Numbered from the stretch's first letter, positions 48,022 through 59,003 are shown. The stretch: 64,000 nucleotides of DNA from Actinomycetes bacterium (GCA_025964575.1 JAOPYO010000195.1:25902-89901), one strand, 5' to 3'. Made by a program: numbers and translations. Notes: generated by a model not told the origin, from the letters alone.

Positions 48022-48225
48022 ATGGCCGGTCTCTACCGCCCGCATCAGGGCCGAATGATCGCAGGGGTGTGCGCTGGGCTGGGCCGCCGGTTCGGGCTCA
48101 GCAGCACGACCGTACGGCTGCTCGCGCTGCTGTCCTGTCTGCTGCCCGGCCCCCAGTTCGTGGTCTACCTGATTCTCTGGGTGATGATGCCCAGCGAGGA
48201 GAAGTACGCCGCGACCCGCTACTGA
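48022..48225 (+). CDS. PspC domain protein
   Basis: LYRPHQGRMIAGVCAGLGRRFGLSSTTVRLLALLSCLLPGPQFVVYLILWVMMP. Confidence 0.9.
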   Translation: MAGLYRPHQGRMIAGVCAGLGRRFGLSSTTVRLLALLSCLLPGPQFVVYLILWVMMPSEEKYAATRY

Positions 48226-48273
48226 TCGACCGTAGACGGATGCCTCCAAGGCCACCGTGGGCGGAGCCGACGG

Positions 48274-48927
48274 TCAATAGCCGATCCAGACGGCGGTCCG
48301 GTGAAAGTCGGAGTCGTCGATGAGGCCGAGCATGCAGTCGGCCAGGTCGGCCCGGGAGATCCGGTAGCCGCGGCGTAGCCCCTGGTCAACGGCGGTCCGA
48401 TAGTCGCGGGTACGGGGGCCATCGGTCAGCCTCGGAGATCGCATGATCGTCCAATCGAGGCCGCTGCCCCTGATCAGTTCCTCCATGGTGCGAACGTCGG
48501 CGAACGAGTGCTTGAGTATCCGCTGGAGCAGGGGTTTCGCTATCAACCGGATCCCCGGCCCGTCCGTCTCGTCGGTGAAGGCGCCGTCGGCGCTCACCAC
48601 GATCAGCCGGCGCGCCCCGGCCTTGTCCATCGCCGTGATGATGCTGACCATGCTGTCCGCGCACACGGTCGTCGGTTTCCGGCCGTCCCGGGTGCCAATG
48701 GCCGACAGCACGGCGTCCTGGTCGGCCACGATCGGCTCGATGGCCGCCGGGTCCGTCACGTCGGCTTGCACGATCGTGAGGTGTTCATGCGCGGCGGGGG
48801 TCAGTTCGGTGGCGATCACCTGTGGATGGCCGCGGACCACTGCCGTCACCTGGTGCCCTGACTCGAGTGCTTGCCGGACCAGCCTGCTGCCCGTTCCGCC
48901 GGTCGCTCCGAAGATCGCCAGACGCAT
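48274..48927 (-). CDS. NAD(P)-binding (NmrA/atypical SDR) oxidoreductase
   Basis: MRLAIFGATGGTGSRLVRQALESGHQVTAVVRG. Confidence 0.9.
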   Translation of the reverse strand: MRLAIFGATGGTGSRLVRQALESGHQVTAVVRGHPQVIATELTPAAHEHLTIVQADVTDPAAIEPIVADQDAVLSAIGTRDGRKPTTVCADSMVSIITAMDKAGARRLIVVSADGAFTDETDGPGIRLIAKPLLQRILKHSFADVRTMEELIRGSGLDWTIMRSPRLTDGPRTRDYRTAVDQGLRRGYRISRADLADCMLGLIDDSDFHRTAVWIGY

Positions 48928-48969
48928 GGCCACTCCCTCACTATGTCTGAGTATCCGTTCAGCCAATAA

Positions 48970-48983
48970 TGAACGTATGTTCA
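48970..48983. promoter_or_regulatory. Operator candidate A for adjacent TetR
   Basis: TGAAC-gtat-GTTCA upstream of 48927 gene. Confidence 0.5.
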
Positions 48984-49029
48984 GCGCAGGGTCAAGCCCG
49001 TCAGCGGATGTGGGGAGTCCTTCGGTGGG

Positions 49030-49653
49030 TCAGTGAGCCGTGACGGCCGGGTCGCCGGGGGCCCGGACCAGCGCGCCCACCAGCTGGCCAGCGAAGGTGC
49101 CGAGGTCGTCGCCGAAGGGCGACTCGTCATGGAAGAGCCGCTGAAACGCGTACTCATGGCAGCCGCCGAGCAGCGCAGCGACCAGGATCACCGGTGCGGC
49201 CGGCAGGACCACCCTGCCCTGTGCCTCCTCGATTCTGAGGTAGGCGGCAACCGCTTCCACGCCTCTGGCGGGCCCGATGCGCCGGTCGGCGAGTTCCCGA
49301 CGTAGGACAGCGCCGGTCTCGGGGTCCGAGGCGAGCATCACGGCGATCGCGTCCAGTTCCTGGTAGGCGGCCACGGCGTCTCTGCAGAGGGCTTCCAAGT
49401 TGCCGATCACGGTGCCCTGGCCCACGCTGCTCAGCAGTCTCTGGATCGCGTCCTTGAGCAGGATCCGGGGCATGCGCTCGACGAAGACCGCGCTGATCAG
49501 GTCGTGTTTTCCGGTGAAGTGGTTGTAGACACTTCCCTCGGCCACGCCGGCCGCCTTGGAGATCATCCGGATCGTCGTGCCTGCCAGCCCTCGCTCACGA
49601 ATGACCGAGGCCGCAGCCTCCATCAACTTGTCGCGCATGGACTCTGTGGGCAC
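49030..49653 (-). CDS. TetR/AcrR family transcriptional regulator
   Basis: LMEAAASVIRERGLAGTTIRMISKAAGVAEGSVYNHFTGKHDLISAVF. Confidence 0.94.
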   Translation of the reverse strand: MPTESMRDKLMEAAASVIRERGLAGTTIRMISKAAGVAEGSVYNHFTGKHDLISAVFVERMPRILLKDAIQRLLSSVGQGTVIGNLEALCRDAVAAYQELDAIAVMLASDPETGAVLRRELADRRIGPARGVEAVAAYLRIEEAQGRVVLPAAPVILVAALLGGCHEYAFQRLFHDESPFGDDLGTFAGQLVGALVRAPGDPAVTAH

Positions 49654-49709
49654 GGCCTAGCCGCCTTTCCTCGTGGGTTTGACATGAGTCTATCTTCAGG
49701 CAAGTCTGA

Positions 49710-49721
49710 GTGAACGTTCAC
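49710..49721. promoter_or_regulatory. Operator candidate B upstream of TetR gene
   Basis: GTGAACGTTCAC perfect palindrome. Confidence 0.5.
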
Positions 49722-49781
49722 CCGGTCGATAGGGCGGAAGGCCAGACCGCTCGGCTTCCGAGAAAGCAAGACTTCCGACCC

Positions 49782-52700
49782 TCAGGTGGTGCCGGTGCGG
49801 AAGGCTTTCACGGCATAGCGAAGCCGGACGGTCGTCAGCAGTTCCTCCTCAGCGGGGCAGTCCAGGACCGTCCGGGCGTACATGATCAGTTGGTCATCGC
49901 TGAGGGCCTGCCCGCTCTCGGCGAGATCGCGGATCAGATCGAGCAGCTCTGCCCGTTTGTACTCGACGATCGACCGGCCCGGCCGGAGCGGCAGATCCGC
50001 CAGGGGCGGCGTCACCACGCCCGCGGGTTCGGCGGGCGTCTCGAGCGCGGACGCCATGGGCGAGCCTGATCGGACGACCGGGCCGAAGCGCGCCTCGAGC
50101 GCTTCGAACAGGGTCGCTGACGGCCGTACGGCGTCGCGAAGCCCGGCAGGCAGGCTCGCACCGGACTGCTCCGCCGAGAGCTCCGCATCGAACCCGGGCG
50201 GGAATTCCGAGGCGGGCGCGTCCGGGAGATCCACCGAGGTGGAGGCCGCCCCGGAGCCGACGACGATCACGCGTGCGGTAAGCCAGAGCAGGAACAGCGC
50301 CTCCACGGGCTCCCCGGCGCCCTCGTCCACGATCACGACGTCGAAGCAGTCCGCCCGCGGTGGAACCGTCTCGGGGACCTGCCACAGTGGCATCGCCAGC
50401 GCGGGGAGCGCGGCAACGGTCAGAGAGCCTGGGTGAGCGGTCATCCGGGACAGACACCAGCCCCAGGCCTGTTCGGCCGTGAGCCCCGCAGAGATCGCCG
50501 CCTGTCGTTCAGCCGTCTCCTGGAGCGACTCCTCGAACTGGCGCTCCAGCTCCGAACGTGGCCGTTCCCGCAGCGACACGGACGCGTACGCCCAGTTCCA
50601 CGCCTGATCCCACACCTCGAGCCGCCCCGCCCAGACGGCGTCCGCCGGCCGTTCGGCGAGCAGCGAGGCCAGCCGGGGATGGGCGGACCGGACGCGTTCC
50701 AGCAGATCCTCGCAGCGGGCCTGCACCAGTCGCTCCCCATGAGCCTCGGCCAGCGCGGCGACACACCGCGCATAGGCGGCAACGTCCCGGGCCGCGATGG
50801 CCGCGACCGCCTCGGGCAGTTCGGGAGGCCCCGGTCCCTTGCGGACCTCTAGCTCCAGACCGTCCTCGAGTGCCGCCAGCGCCGCGGTGGCCCGGGTGGC
50901 CGCCAGCCGCAGCCGTACGCCGCCCAACGCCGCCGTATAGGCCTGCCACTCGGCCGGACCGCCCAGCGCCACCCGCACGCCCGCACCGAACAGCAATCCC
51001 GCCGTCTCCTCCACGGCCGAGAGTGCCGTACGGACCTGGTTGAGCCGCCGGTAGGCCTCGGCGAACAGCGCGACCGTCGGTGCCAGCGGCAGATCGGAGG
51101 GAAAGGAGACGCCGGCGGCCCGCCATCCGCTCACCAGCTCATGGCAGGCGGCCCGGCCCTCCAGTTCGGCGATCACGATGTCGAGCAGATCGGCAGTGAC
51201 CGGCGCGGCGCCGTCCACCGAGGCCCCGGTGAGGAGGGGCTCGGCGTTCTTCTGTACGGATGGGCGCAGCGGGCCGCGGCGAAGGCCGCCACCCGACGCG
51301 AGATAGTCGCGGAGCTCCCGCGCGGGCGGCAACATGGCCAGCGTCGCGACCGGGGGAAGCGTCAGCCGGCGGTTGCCGATCACGCGCAGTGCCCGGTCCG
51401 CCGCGGCCGCGCGGACGGCGAGATCGGAGACGTGCTCCCAGGCCGAGGTGCGCCGCACCAGTCCGTCGCGCAGGGCCCGCACCGCCCAGTCCGCGGGGTC
51501 CCACTGCTCAGGATCCGCCGGCAGCCCCAGCTCGGTGAAGGCGCTCTCCACCGCTGTCGCGCACGCGTCCAGTCTCCTCAGCGTCGGCGCGTCGCTCTCC
51601 GCGAGCCGCCCGGACAGTTCCGGAGCCGAACGCCTGGCCCGGTCCAGGGCGGTCCGCTCGGTCTCGATCAGCGCCTGGACCCGCTCGACCTCCGGCAACG
51701 CAGCCGGTTCGGGAAGCAACTGGCCGGTACGGGCGGCACGTTCCGGCGTCCGGCCGGCCAGCAGCCCCAGCAGCTCGGCCGCCTCACCGGCGGTCAGCGG
51801 CGGGGTATCCGGCATCAGCTCGTCGAGCGGCAGCCATGAATATGTGCCCGCCTGCTCCGTCACCCGCCGGGTGAGCTCGGCCAGCGTGCCGGTGTAGCCG
51901 GGTGCGAGATCGTACGTCTCCAGCGCCCGCAGCGACTCGACCTGTTCGCGCAGGTCCCTTTCGATGCCCTGCATGGTGGCCAGCCGCGACTCCTGCTCGG
52001 CCAGCACCTGCCGATGCCGTTCCGGGTCGTACGCGGCGAAGCGAGCGGCCAGTGCGGACAGGCTCTGCCGGACCGTCGCGGACGTGGCACAGAGCGGTGC
52101 GACCTCGGCGGGCAGCGCCGCCGTCAGTTCCGCGGCGGCGGAGCCGGTCACCAGCACCCGCCGGCCGCGGGCGAGCAGCGCCACCAGCAGGTCGGCGATG
52201 GACTGTGGGCTGCGATCCGGCACGTAGGCGAGGTTCCGCTGGGCCCGCCCCGTGACGAAGCGGGCAAGACCGGTGGGGACGTCGGCGCCGTGGCCGGTCA
52301 GCTCGGTGAGCATCGCGTCGTAATAGTCGATCACTGCCGTGTGGTCGCGCCTGCGGAGCACGAGCGCCGGCGCCAGCCGTATCTTCGAGGTGGCGCCCAC
52401 CTGATCGTCGGTCCAGTCCTCACGGAACCCGACGGTGCCGTCCTCGAAGGCGAACGCGCACCACTTGCGGAGAACATCGGCCGCCGAGTCCTGCAGACCG
52501 TAACCCTGCCCCGACCGCACCGCGTCGCGGACCCAGTCCGTGCGCGCCGGCCGGAACCCGGCCAGGCCGTCCAGCAGTGCGCGGTCCTGGATGACGGTGG
52601 GCCGGTCGACCAGCAGCACGTCGGCCCGTTCGGTCTGCGGGTCCACGGCCACGTGTACGGGAGTGGCCAGCAGATGGTTGCGCACCCGTACGCCGTCGGC

Positions 52701-53054
52701 GGACTGCCAGGTGAGCAGGCCGACCGCGAGCACCAGCTCGTACTCGTCTCCGGCCCGGTCGGCGAGGGAGCGCAGCGTGCGATACCAACGACGCAACCCG
52801 AGCCAGTCGTCGAACTCCTCCAGCGCAGTCGGGGGGGTGATCGGGATGACCGGAACGCTGAACAGAATGTCGCCGGCGGCCGCGTCGGTCTCCACATAGA
52901 CCGCGCCGGGCAGCTCCGCCAGCCAGTGAACCTGTTCGTAGGCGGCGAGATCCCGGACCGGTTCGCGGCGCACCTGGGCCAGGTGACGGAGGTATCGGAT
53001 CAGCCGAACCGTCGTGTCGAAGGTCGGCTCGTCGTCGGCACCCGGTCGCGGCAC
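49782..53054 (-). CDS. SF1 helicase/AAA-like protein with degenerate ATPase motifs
   Basis: 1090 aa; LVALLARGRRVLVTGSAAAELTAAL and FDVVIVDEGAGEPVEALFLLWLTARVIVVGS resemble SF1 helicase Ia and Walker B contexts; GPPGTGKS replaced by VPDRSPQS. Confidence 0.6.
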   Translation of the reverse strand: MPRPGADDEPTFDTTVRLIRYLRHLAQVRREPVRDLAAYEQVHWLAELPGAVYVETDAAAGDILFSVPVIPITPPTALEEFDDWLGLRRWYRTLRSLADRAGDEYELVLAVGLLTWQSADGVRVRNHLLATPVHVAVDPQTERADVLLVDRPTVIQDRALLDGLAGFRPARTDWVRDAVRSGQGYGLQDSAADVLRKWCAFAFEDGTVGFREDWTDDQVGATSKIRLAPALVLRRRDHTAVIDYYDAMLTELTGHGADVPTGLARFVTGRAQRNLAYVPDRSPQSIADLLVALLARGRRVLVTGSAAAELTAALPAEVAPLCATSATVRQSLSALAARFAAYDPERHRQVLAEQESRLATMQGIERDLREQVESLRALETYDLAPGYTGTLAELTRRVTEQAGTYSWLPLDELMPDTPPLTAGEAAELLGLLAGRTPERAARTGQLLPEPAALPEVERVQALIETERTALDRARRSAPELSGRLAESDAPTLRRLDACATAVESAFTELGLPADPEQWDPADWAVRALRDGLVRRTSAWEHVSDLAVRAAAADRALRVIGNRRLTLPPVATLAMLPPARELRDYLASGGGLRRGPLRPSVQKNAEPLLTGASVDGAAPVTADLLDIVIAELEGRAACHELVSGWRAAGVSFPSDLPLAPTVALFAEAYRRLNQVRTALSAVEETAGLLFGAGVRVALGGPAEWQAYTAALGGVRLRLAATRATAALAALEDGLELEVRKGPGPPELPEAVAAIAARDVAAYARCVAALAEAHGERLVQARCEDLLERVRSAHPRLASLLAERPADAVWAGRLEVWDQAWNWAYASVSLRERPRSELERQFEESLQETAERQAAISAGLTAEQAWGWCLSRMTAHPGSLTVAALPALAMPLWQVPETVPPRADCFDVVIVDEGAGEPVEALFLLWLTARVIVVGSGAASTSVDLPDAPASEFPPGFDAELSAEQSGASLPAGLRDAVRPSATLFEALEARFGPVVRSGSPMASALETPAEPAGVVTPPLADLPLRPGRSIVEYKRAELLDLIRDLAESGQALSDDQLIMYARTVLDCPAEEELLTTVRLRYAVKAFRTGTT

Positions 53055-53296
53055 AGAGAATCCCCCCTCCGCCTCTATTCATCTCACGCGGCAGCCATGT
53101 GCAATAGCGAAATCCGTGTGAAACAGCGCGCAAGTTGGAGGACATACCCACGGGTAGTCATGATCAAGGGAGACGTGCGCCGGTCTGGCCGGGACCGGCC
53201 CAGCCACGCGGCGTGAATTCTGCGTTACGTGTGATTATCTTTCGCCGAGATCCACCGGGACCGGCGAGAAACTGGGAGTTCGCCCCCTATCGGGAG

Positions 53297-53578
53297 ATGT
53301 GGATGATCAGACGTTCACCGTTGTTCGGTCGCAAGACGCGGGTCACCTTCAGCATCGCAGTGGATCAGCCGCCCGGCACGGTCAGCGTCGTCGGTGACTT
53401 CAATGGCTGGGAGCCCGGCCGGCATGAGCTGGTCCGGCGGCGGAACGGCAGGCGCAGCGTCTCGGTGACGCTCACCCCCGGCGTTCACCGGTTCCGTTAC
53501 CTCGGCACCGATGGTCTCTGGTTCGACGAGGACCAAGCGGACCGCATCGACGGCGCGGGCGGCCTCCTCGAGGTCTGA
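53297..53578 (+). CDS. Isoamylase early-set / AMPK-CBM48-like domain protein
   Basis: VTFSIAVDQPPGTVSVVGDFNGWEPGRHELVRR...PGVHRFRYLGTDGLWFDEDQAD. Confidence 0.88.
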   Translation: MWMIRRSPLFGRKTRVTFSIAVDQPPGTVSVVGDFNGWEPGRHELVRRRNGRRSVSVTLTPGVHRFRYLGTDGLWFDEDQADRIDGAGGLLEV

Positions 53579-53581
53579 CCT

Positions 53582-53628
53582 CTTCGTGATCATGCAATGG
53601 TCCGCTAGACCATTGCATGGTCACGAAG
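53582..53628. repeat. Palindromic repeat copy 3
   Basis: CTTCGTGATCATGCAATGGTC-cgcta-GACCATTGCATGGTCACGAAG, 21-bp arms, one G-U; 3 nt after stop. Confidence 0.92.
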
Positions 53629-53804
53629 TGGGTGCTCGTGCTCCGCGCGCTTCGGGCCTGCAGCCACCGGCTGACGAACATGAAGGGGCCGATGACATCG
53701 GGGGAGACCTGGCGTTGGGGAGCAATCATGGTGGCCAGAACCTACCAATGATCACATGTCAGGTCGTAACGGGACTCGGCTCCCGGAGGTCACTCGGTGC
53801 TGGG

Positions 53805-56800
53805 TCAGCCGCCGGGGCGGACCAGCGGGAACGCGATGGTCTCCCGGATGGTCTTGCCGGTGAGGGTGATGAGGAGGCGGTCGATGCCCATGCCCATGCC
53901 GCCCGCGGGGGGCATGGCGTATTCGAGGGCGCGCAGGAAGTCCTCATCCAGTTCCATGGCCTCGGCGTCGCCGCCGGCGGCCAGCAGGGACTGCTCGGTG
54001 AGGCGCTGGCGTTGCAGGATGGGGTCGATCAGCTCGGAGTAAGCGGTGCCGAGTTCCAGACCGAACACGACGAGGTCCCACTTCTCGGCCAGTCGCGGGT
54101 CTTTTCGGTGTGGACGGGTCAGCGGTGAGGTCTCGGCCGGATAATCCCGGACGAACGTCGGGAACATCAGCGTGCTCTCGACCAGGTCCTCGAAGAGCTC
54201 TTGGACGAGCCTGCCCTGCCCCCACTCCGGATCGAACTTCAGCCCGGTCCTGGCGGCGTGCTTCTGCACGATCGGCAGCGGGGTGTCAGGAGTGACGGTC
54301 TCGCCGAGGGCCTGGGACACCGAGCCGTAGACGGTGATCTCGTTCCACGGCTGCGCGAAGTCGTATTCCACGCCGTCGCGGACGACGACCGTTGTGCCCA
54401 GCGCGGCCTCGGCGGCGTCCACCACCAGGGAGCGGGTCAGCGCGGCCATCGTGTCGTAGTTGCCGTAGGGCTCGTAGGCCTCCAGCATCGTGAACTCTGG
54501 GTTGTGGCGCGGGGACACACCTTCGTTGCGGAAGTTGCGGTTGAGCTCGAAGACCTTGCCGACCCCGCCGACCAGCAGCCGCTTGAGATACAGCTCGGGC
54601 GCGATCCGCAGGTACATCTCCATGTTGTACGCGTTGATCTTGGTGGTGAAGGGCCGGGCCGTCGCGCCGCCGTGGATCGGCTGCAGCATCGGCGTCTCGA
54701 CCTCGAGGTAGCCGCGCCCCCGAAGGTTCTCACGGACCGAGGCCACCGCGTTACTGCGCGCCCGGATCATCCGCCGGGAATCGTCGTTGACGATCAGGTC
54801 GACGTACCGCTGCCGGACCCGGGTCTCGTCCGACATTCCGCTGCGCGTGTTGGGCAGCGGCCGCAGGCACTTGGAGGTCAGCGTCCACGACGTTGCCAGA
54901 ACCGACAGCTCACCGGTTCTGGACGTGATCACCTCACCGACCATCCCGACCTGGTCGCCCAGGTCGATGAGCGACTTCCAGGCTCGCAGTGCGTCCTCGC
55001 CGACCTGGTCGGCGGCCAGCATGATCTGCAGCTCGCCGGTCTCGTCCCGCAGCTGTACGAAACAGAGCCGGCCGTGCTCGCGGGCCAGCACCACCCGGCC
55101 CGCGACCCGAACCGTGGTCCCGGTGTGGGTGTCGGGCGCCAGATCACCGAAACGCTCCCGGATGTCCTGGGCGTAGTCGGTGCGGTCGAAGCCGATCGGA
55201 TAGGGCTCGATGCCCGCCGCCCGCAGATCATCCAGCTTGTCGTGCCGCACCCGCTCCTGCTCGGACAGCCGTCGCTGCGGAGTCCTGGCCGCGTCCACCG
55301 TCTCTTCCATCGCCTCGATGTCCGCGATGAGCTGTGACGACGGGGCGGCCATGGCGGCCAGCTTGGGCTTCTCGAGCGTGGGCAGGTAGCCCTCGGCGCG
55401 GGCGGCGGCCAGCGCGATCCGGATCACGTCACGGGACTGGGCGAAGCAGACGAAGCGCGGCAGCCAGATCGGTTGGTACTTGGCGTTGGCCAGATAGAGC
55501 GACTCGAGCTGCCAGAACTTCGACGCGAGCGACAAGAAGCTGTACGCCAGCCGCAGGATCGGGCCCGCGCCGATCTGCGAGCCCCGCTCGAACACCGAGC
55601 GCAGCACCGCGAAGTTCAACGACAGCCGGGTGACTCCGACCAGGGCGGCGTTCTCGGCCAGCTTGGCGACCATGAACTCGTTCAGGCCGTTCTCCGCTGT
55701 CCGGTCCCTCCGCATCAGATCCAGCGAAAGGCCGGTCCGGCCCCACGGCACGAAACTCAACAGCCCCCGCAGGGCACCCGAAGCGTCGAATGCCTCAACC
55801 ATCACGCACCGGCCGTCCGCCGGGTCACCCAGCCGGCTCAGCGCCATTGAGAAGCCGCGCTCGGTCGCGCCGTCCCGCCACCGGTCGGCGTGCGCGATCA
55901 GGTCGGCCATCTCCTCCGGCGGGATCTGGCTGTGCCGCCGGACTCGCACGGTGTAGCCGGCACGGTCGATCCGCCGTACGGCCTGGCGCACCTGCCGCAT
56001 CTCCCGGCCGTCCAGGTTGAACTCGCTCAGTTCCAGGATGGCCTCGTCGCCCAGTTCCAGGGCGTCCATGCCATGCCGTCTGTAGGCCGTCGCGCCGCGT
56101 TCCCCGACGCTCATCACCCCGGGGATCCAGGCGTGGGCGTAGCACTCGGCCAGCCAGGCCTCGATCGCGCCGTCCCAGGCCTCCGGATCGCCGAGCGGGT
56201 CACCGCTGGCCAGGCAGACCGACCCGTCCACCCGGTACGCGATCGCGGCCCTGCCGTTCGGCGCCACGATGACGTCCTTGTCCCGGCGCAGCGCGAAATA
56301 GCCCAGAGAGTCGTTCTCGCCGTACTCCGCCAGTAGCGCGCGGGCCGGAAGTTCCTCCTCCGGGGTCAGCACCGCCTCGCCACGAGCGGGACGGAACAGT
56401 GCCCACACGGTCACGAGCAGGAGCACGCTGCCCATCAAGCCCAGGCTGAAGTCCACCCACGTCGGCACCGAGACGTCGATCGGCTTGCCCTTTATCCCGG
56501 CGCCGACCAGGGTCTGCAGCGCCACATAGGTCGGGTGCGTCCAGAAGTCGCCCTTCGGATTGGTGTCGCCGATGGTGACGATGACGGTGCCGATGATCCC
56601 GTTGATGAGGAGCAGGCCGGTGAAGACCAGCAGCGCCAGCCGGCGGTTGGCCCGGTCGGGCAGCGTGGAGAACTCGCCGCGGCCGACGATCAGCAGCACC
56701 AGCGCGGAGCCGTAACCGATGAACGCGATCCATTCACCCGTGCCGCCGAACTGCGTGACTCCGACCATGGTGACGAGCGTGTAGAAGCCGAAGAGCATGA

Positions 56801-57065
56801 CCAGGATGCGCCATGCGGCCTTCTTACGCCGTCGTACGCCCATGGAGAGGAGCACGAGGAACAGACCGTAAGGCAGACTGGGGGACGAACCGAGGTAGTT
56901 GATCCAGTGCAGCAGCCAGACGCCCTCGATCTCTTCGATGATCTCCGAGGACATCCAGGTGAGAATTGACACGATCCCGGACAGCCGGACATACCAAAAA
57001 AAGATGGTCGGCACGGCCTTGATCAGGCGCTGCCATGCGTCAGACAGTCCGCGCTGTGTCTTCAT
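53805..57065 (-). CDS. lysX: Bifunctional lysylphosphatidylglycerol synthetase / lysine--tRNA ligase
   Basis: 1086 aa; N-terminal MprF-like TM and DUF2156 region fused to class II LysRS ([49 protein letters not shown]). Confidence 0.95.
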   Translation of the reverse strand: MKTQRGLSDAWQRLIKAVPTIFFWYVRLSGIVSILTWMSSEIIEEIEGVWLLHWINYLGSSPSLPYGLFLVLLSMGVRRRKKAAWRILVMLFGFYTLVTMVGVTQFGGTGEWIAFIGYGSALVLLIVGRGEFSTLPDRANRRLALLVFTGLLLINGIIGTVIVTIGDTNPKGDFWTHPTYVALQTLVGAGIKGKPIDVSVPTWVDFSLGLMGSVLLLVTVWALFRPARGEAVLTPEEELPARALLAEYGENDSLGYFALRRDKDVIVAPNGRAAIAYRVDGSVCLASGDPLGDPEAWDGAIEAWLAECYAHAWIPGVMSVGERGATAYRRHGMDALELGDEAILELSEFNLDGREMRQVRQAVRRIDRAGYTVRVRRHSQIPPEEMADLIAHADRWRDGATERGFSMALSRLGDPADGRCVMVEAFDASGALRGLLSFVPWGRTGLSLDLMRRDRTAENGLNEFMVAKLAENAALVGVTRLSLNFAVLRSVFERGSQIGAGPILRLAYSFLSLASKFWQLESLYLANAKYQPIWLPRFVCFAQSRDVIRIALAAARAEGYLPTLEKPKLAAMAAPSSQLIADIEAMEETVDAARTPQRRLSEQERVRHDKLDDLRAAGIEPYPIGFDRTDYAQDIRERFGDLAPDTHTGTTVRVAGRVVLAREHGRLCFVQLRDETGELQIMLAADQVGEDALRAWKSLIDLGDQVGMVGEVITSRTGELSVLATSWTLTSKCLRPLPNTRSGMSDETRVRQRYVDLIVNDDSRRMIRARSNAVASVRENLRGRGYLEVETPMLQPIHGGATARPFTTKINAYNMEMYLRIAPELYLKRLLVGGVGKVFELNRNFRNEGVSPRHNPEFTMLEAYEPYGNYDTMAALTRSLVVDAAEAALGTTVVVRDGVEYDFAQPWNEITVYGSVSQALGETVTPDTPLPIVQKHAARTGLKFDPEWGQGRLVQELFEDLVESTLMFPTFVRDYPAETSPLTRPHRKDPRLAEKWDLVVFGLELGTAYSELIDPILQRQRLTEQSLLAAGGDAEAMELDEDFLRALEYAMPPAGGMGMGIDRLLITLTGKTIRETIAFPLVRPGG

Positions 57066-57226
57066 CCTGCCCCCGAATCGACTCTAGTCCTTCCCCATTT
57101 GTACCGACTCTCACGACCAGGGCGCGTCGATCGAGAGGATGACCTCCCGGGAGGGGTACTGGGGTAGTGGCCTGAAGCCCGTAGGCTACGTTCAAGGTTG
57201 CACGCAATGTCGAGACGGTCATAAAT

Positions 57227-58996
57227 ATGCCAAATGAGTCGACTCCGGGCGATCCCACGCCCGGCCCCGAGGTAACGCGTGACGATGGGGGTCGACTGCT
57301 CGCCCGACGATATCGGCTGGGCGCTCAGGTGGGCCGGGGCGGTATGGGCACGGTCTGGCAAGCCTATGACGAGGTCCTCGGTCGTGACGTCGCCGTCAAA
57401 GAGGTCATTTTTCCGTACGGACTGACCGACGACGAGCGGGACACCCAGTACAAACGCACTTTCCGTGAGGCTCGCACGGCCGCCAGGCTGGGACATCCCG
57501 GAGTGGTGACGGTCTACGACGTGGTCGAGGAGGACGGCCGCCCGTGGATCATCATGGAGCTGATCCGGGCCCGTTCGCTGGACCAGGTGATCAAAAAAGA
57601 CGGACCGCTGCACTGGCGCCGTGCCGCCGACGTCGGCCGGCAGATGCTCGGAGCCCTGCACGCCGCGCACGAGGCCGGAGTCCTGCACCGGGACGTGAAG
57701 CCCAGCAACGTGCTGCTGGCCCCGGGTGATCGGGCGGTGCTCACCGACTTCGGCATCGCCACCTCGGTGGGCGACACCACCCTCACGACCACCGGACTGG
57801 TGATGGGCTCGCCCGCCTACATCGCGCCGGAGCGGGCCCGTGGCCGCCCCACCGGTCCCGCCTCGGACCTCTGGTCGCTGGGCGTGGCGATCTATGCGAT
57901 GGTCGATGGGAAGTCGCCGTTCGAGCGGGTCGAGCCGATGGCCTCGCTGGTTGCGATCATCTCGGACGACCCTGCGTGGACGGCGTCCGCCGGCCCGTTG
58001 TGGCCGGTGATCGAAGGACTCCTCCACAAGGACCCCGACCAGCGGATGACGGCGCACCAGGCCGGGCTGGTGCTGGACGACATCGTCCGCCGCGATTCGG
58101 TCGAGGACAAGGGCACCCTGCGGATTCCGGTGTCCCCTCAGCCCAAGCAGAGCATCCCTCCGGAAGCCGGCGAGTTCGATCCCTCGCAGGAGCAACCGAC
58201 CTCGGTGGAAAATCGTCCCACCCGGCTGAAGAAGCTCTCCGCCAAGAGGCAGCTCCGTGCGGAGGAACGACCTGTCGCCATGGCGGAGCAGGCTCCGCTC
58301 ACCAGTGCCAGCCCCGTCAGCGAGCGCACGGCCCCCGCGGTGGACCCGTCAGGTCCGCCCGGCCGCACGCGGTTGCTGTGGGCGGCCGCGGTGCTGGTCG
58401 CCGTGCTCGGGCTCGGCTGGGCCGTCTACGCGCTCTCATCGGGTGACCACAAGACCACTGCCAAACCGCCCGGGAAACCGACGACGGGCGCGACCGCGAG
58501 CGTCACCCCCTCGCCGACGCCGACGCCGACCACTGTCCCGGCCGGGTTCAAGATCTACAAGGGCGACGGCTTCACCACCGCGGTCCCTGCCGACTGGGAT
58601 GGACCCAAGAAGTGGGACAGCCCGGGGGAGTTCTTCTTCAACGGCTCCGATAGGAGCACCCGGCTCATCTTCCGGAAGCTGGCCGACACCACCGACAGCG
58701 CCCTGGACGTCATGAAGAGCAGGCAGGGCGAGGCGCTGGCCGGAAAGGGCGGCTACACACCCCCCGTGATAGGCCCGGCGACCGGACCCGGCGCGGACCC
58801 CACCGGGACCGGGACCAAGGCCGCAGACCTGGTGTACGAGTGGAGATCCGACAGCGGCAAGAAGCACATACTCGAACGCACCGTGGTGATGAACGGTCAC
58901 GCGTACGCCATCACGTTGCAACTCTCCGCCGACTCCTGGCAATCGGACCTCCAGCATCTGGCACCGGTCTTGTCGAACTTCACCCCCACCCCCTGA
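57227..58996 (+). CDS. Serine/threonine protein kinase, paralog 1
   Basis: GRGGMGTVWQAYDEVLGRDVAVKEV, HRDVKPSNVLL, DFGIA, TM helix plus C-terminal sensor-like domain. Confidence 0.95.
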   Translation: MPNESTPGDPTPGPEVTRDDGGRLLARRYRLGAQVGRGGMGTVWQAYDEVLGRDVAVKEVIFPYGLTDDERDTQYKRTFREARTAARLGHPGVVTVYDVVEEDGRPWIIMELIRARSLDQVIKKDGPLHWRRAADVGRQMLGALHAAHEAGVLHRDVKPSNVLLAPGDRAVLTDFGIATSVGDTTLTTTGLVMGSPAYIAPERARGRPTGPASDLWSLGVAIYAMVDGKSPFERVEPMASLVAIISDDPAWTASAGPLWPVIEGLLHKDPDQRMTAHQAGLVLDDIVRRDSVEDKGTLRIPVSPQPKQSIPPEAGEFDPSQEQPTSVENRPTRLKKLSAKRQLRAEERPVAMAEQAPLTSASPVSERTAPAVDPSGPPGRTRLLWAAAVLVAVLGLGWAVYALSSGDHKTTAKPPGKPTTGATASVTPSPTPTPTTVPAGFKIYKGDGFTTAVPADWDGPKKWDSPGEFFFNGSDRSTRLIFRKLADTTDSALDVMKSRQGEALAGKGGYTPPVIGPATGPGADPTGTGTKAADLVYEWRSDSGKKHILERTVVMNGHAYAITLQLSADSWQSDLQHLAPVLSNFTPTP

Positions 58997-59003
58997 CCCA
59001 CTC

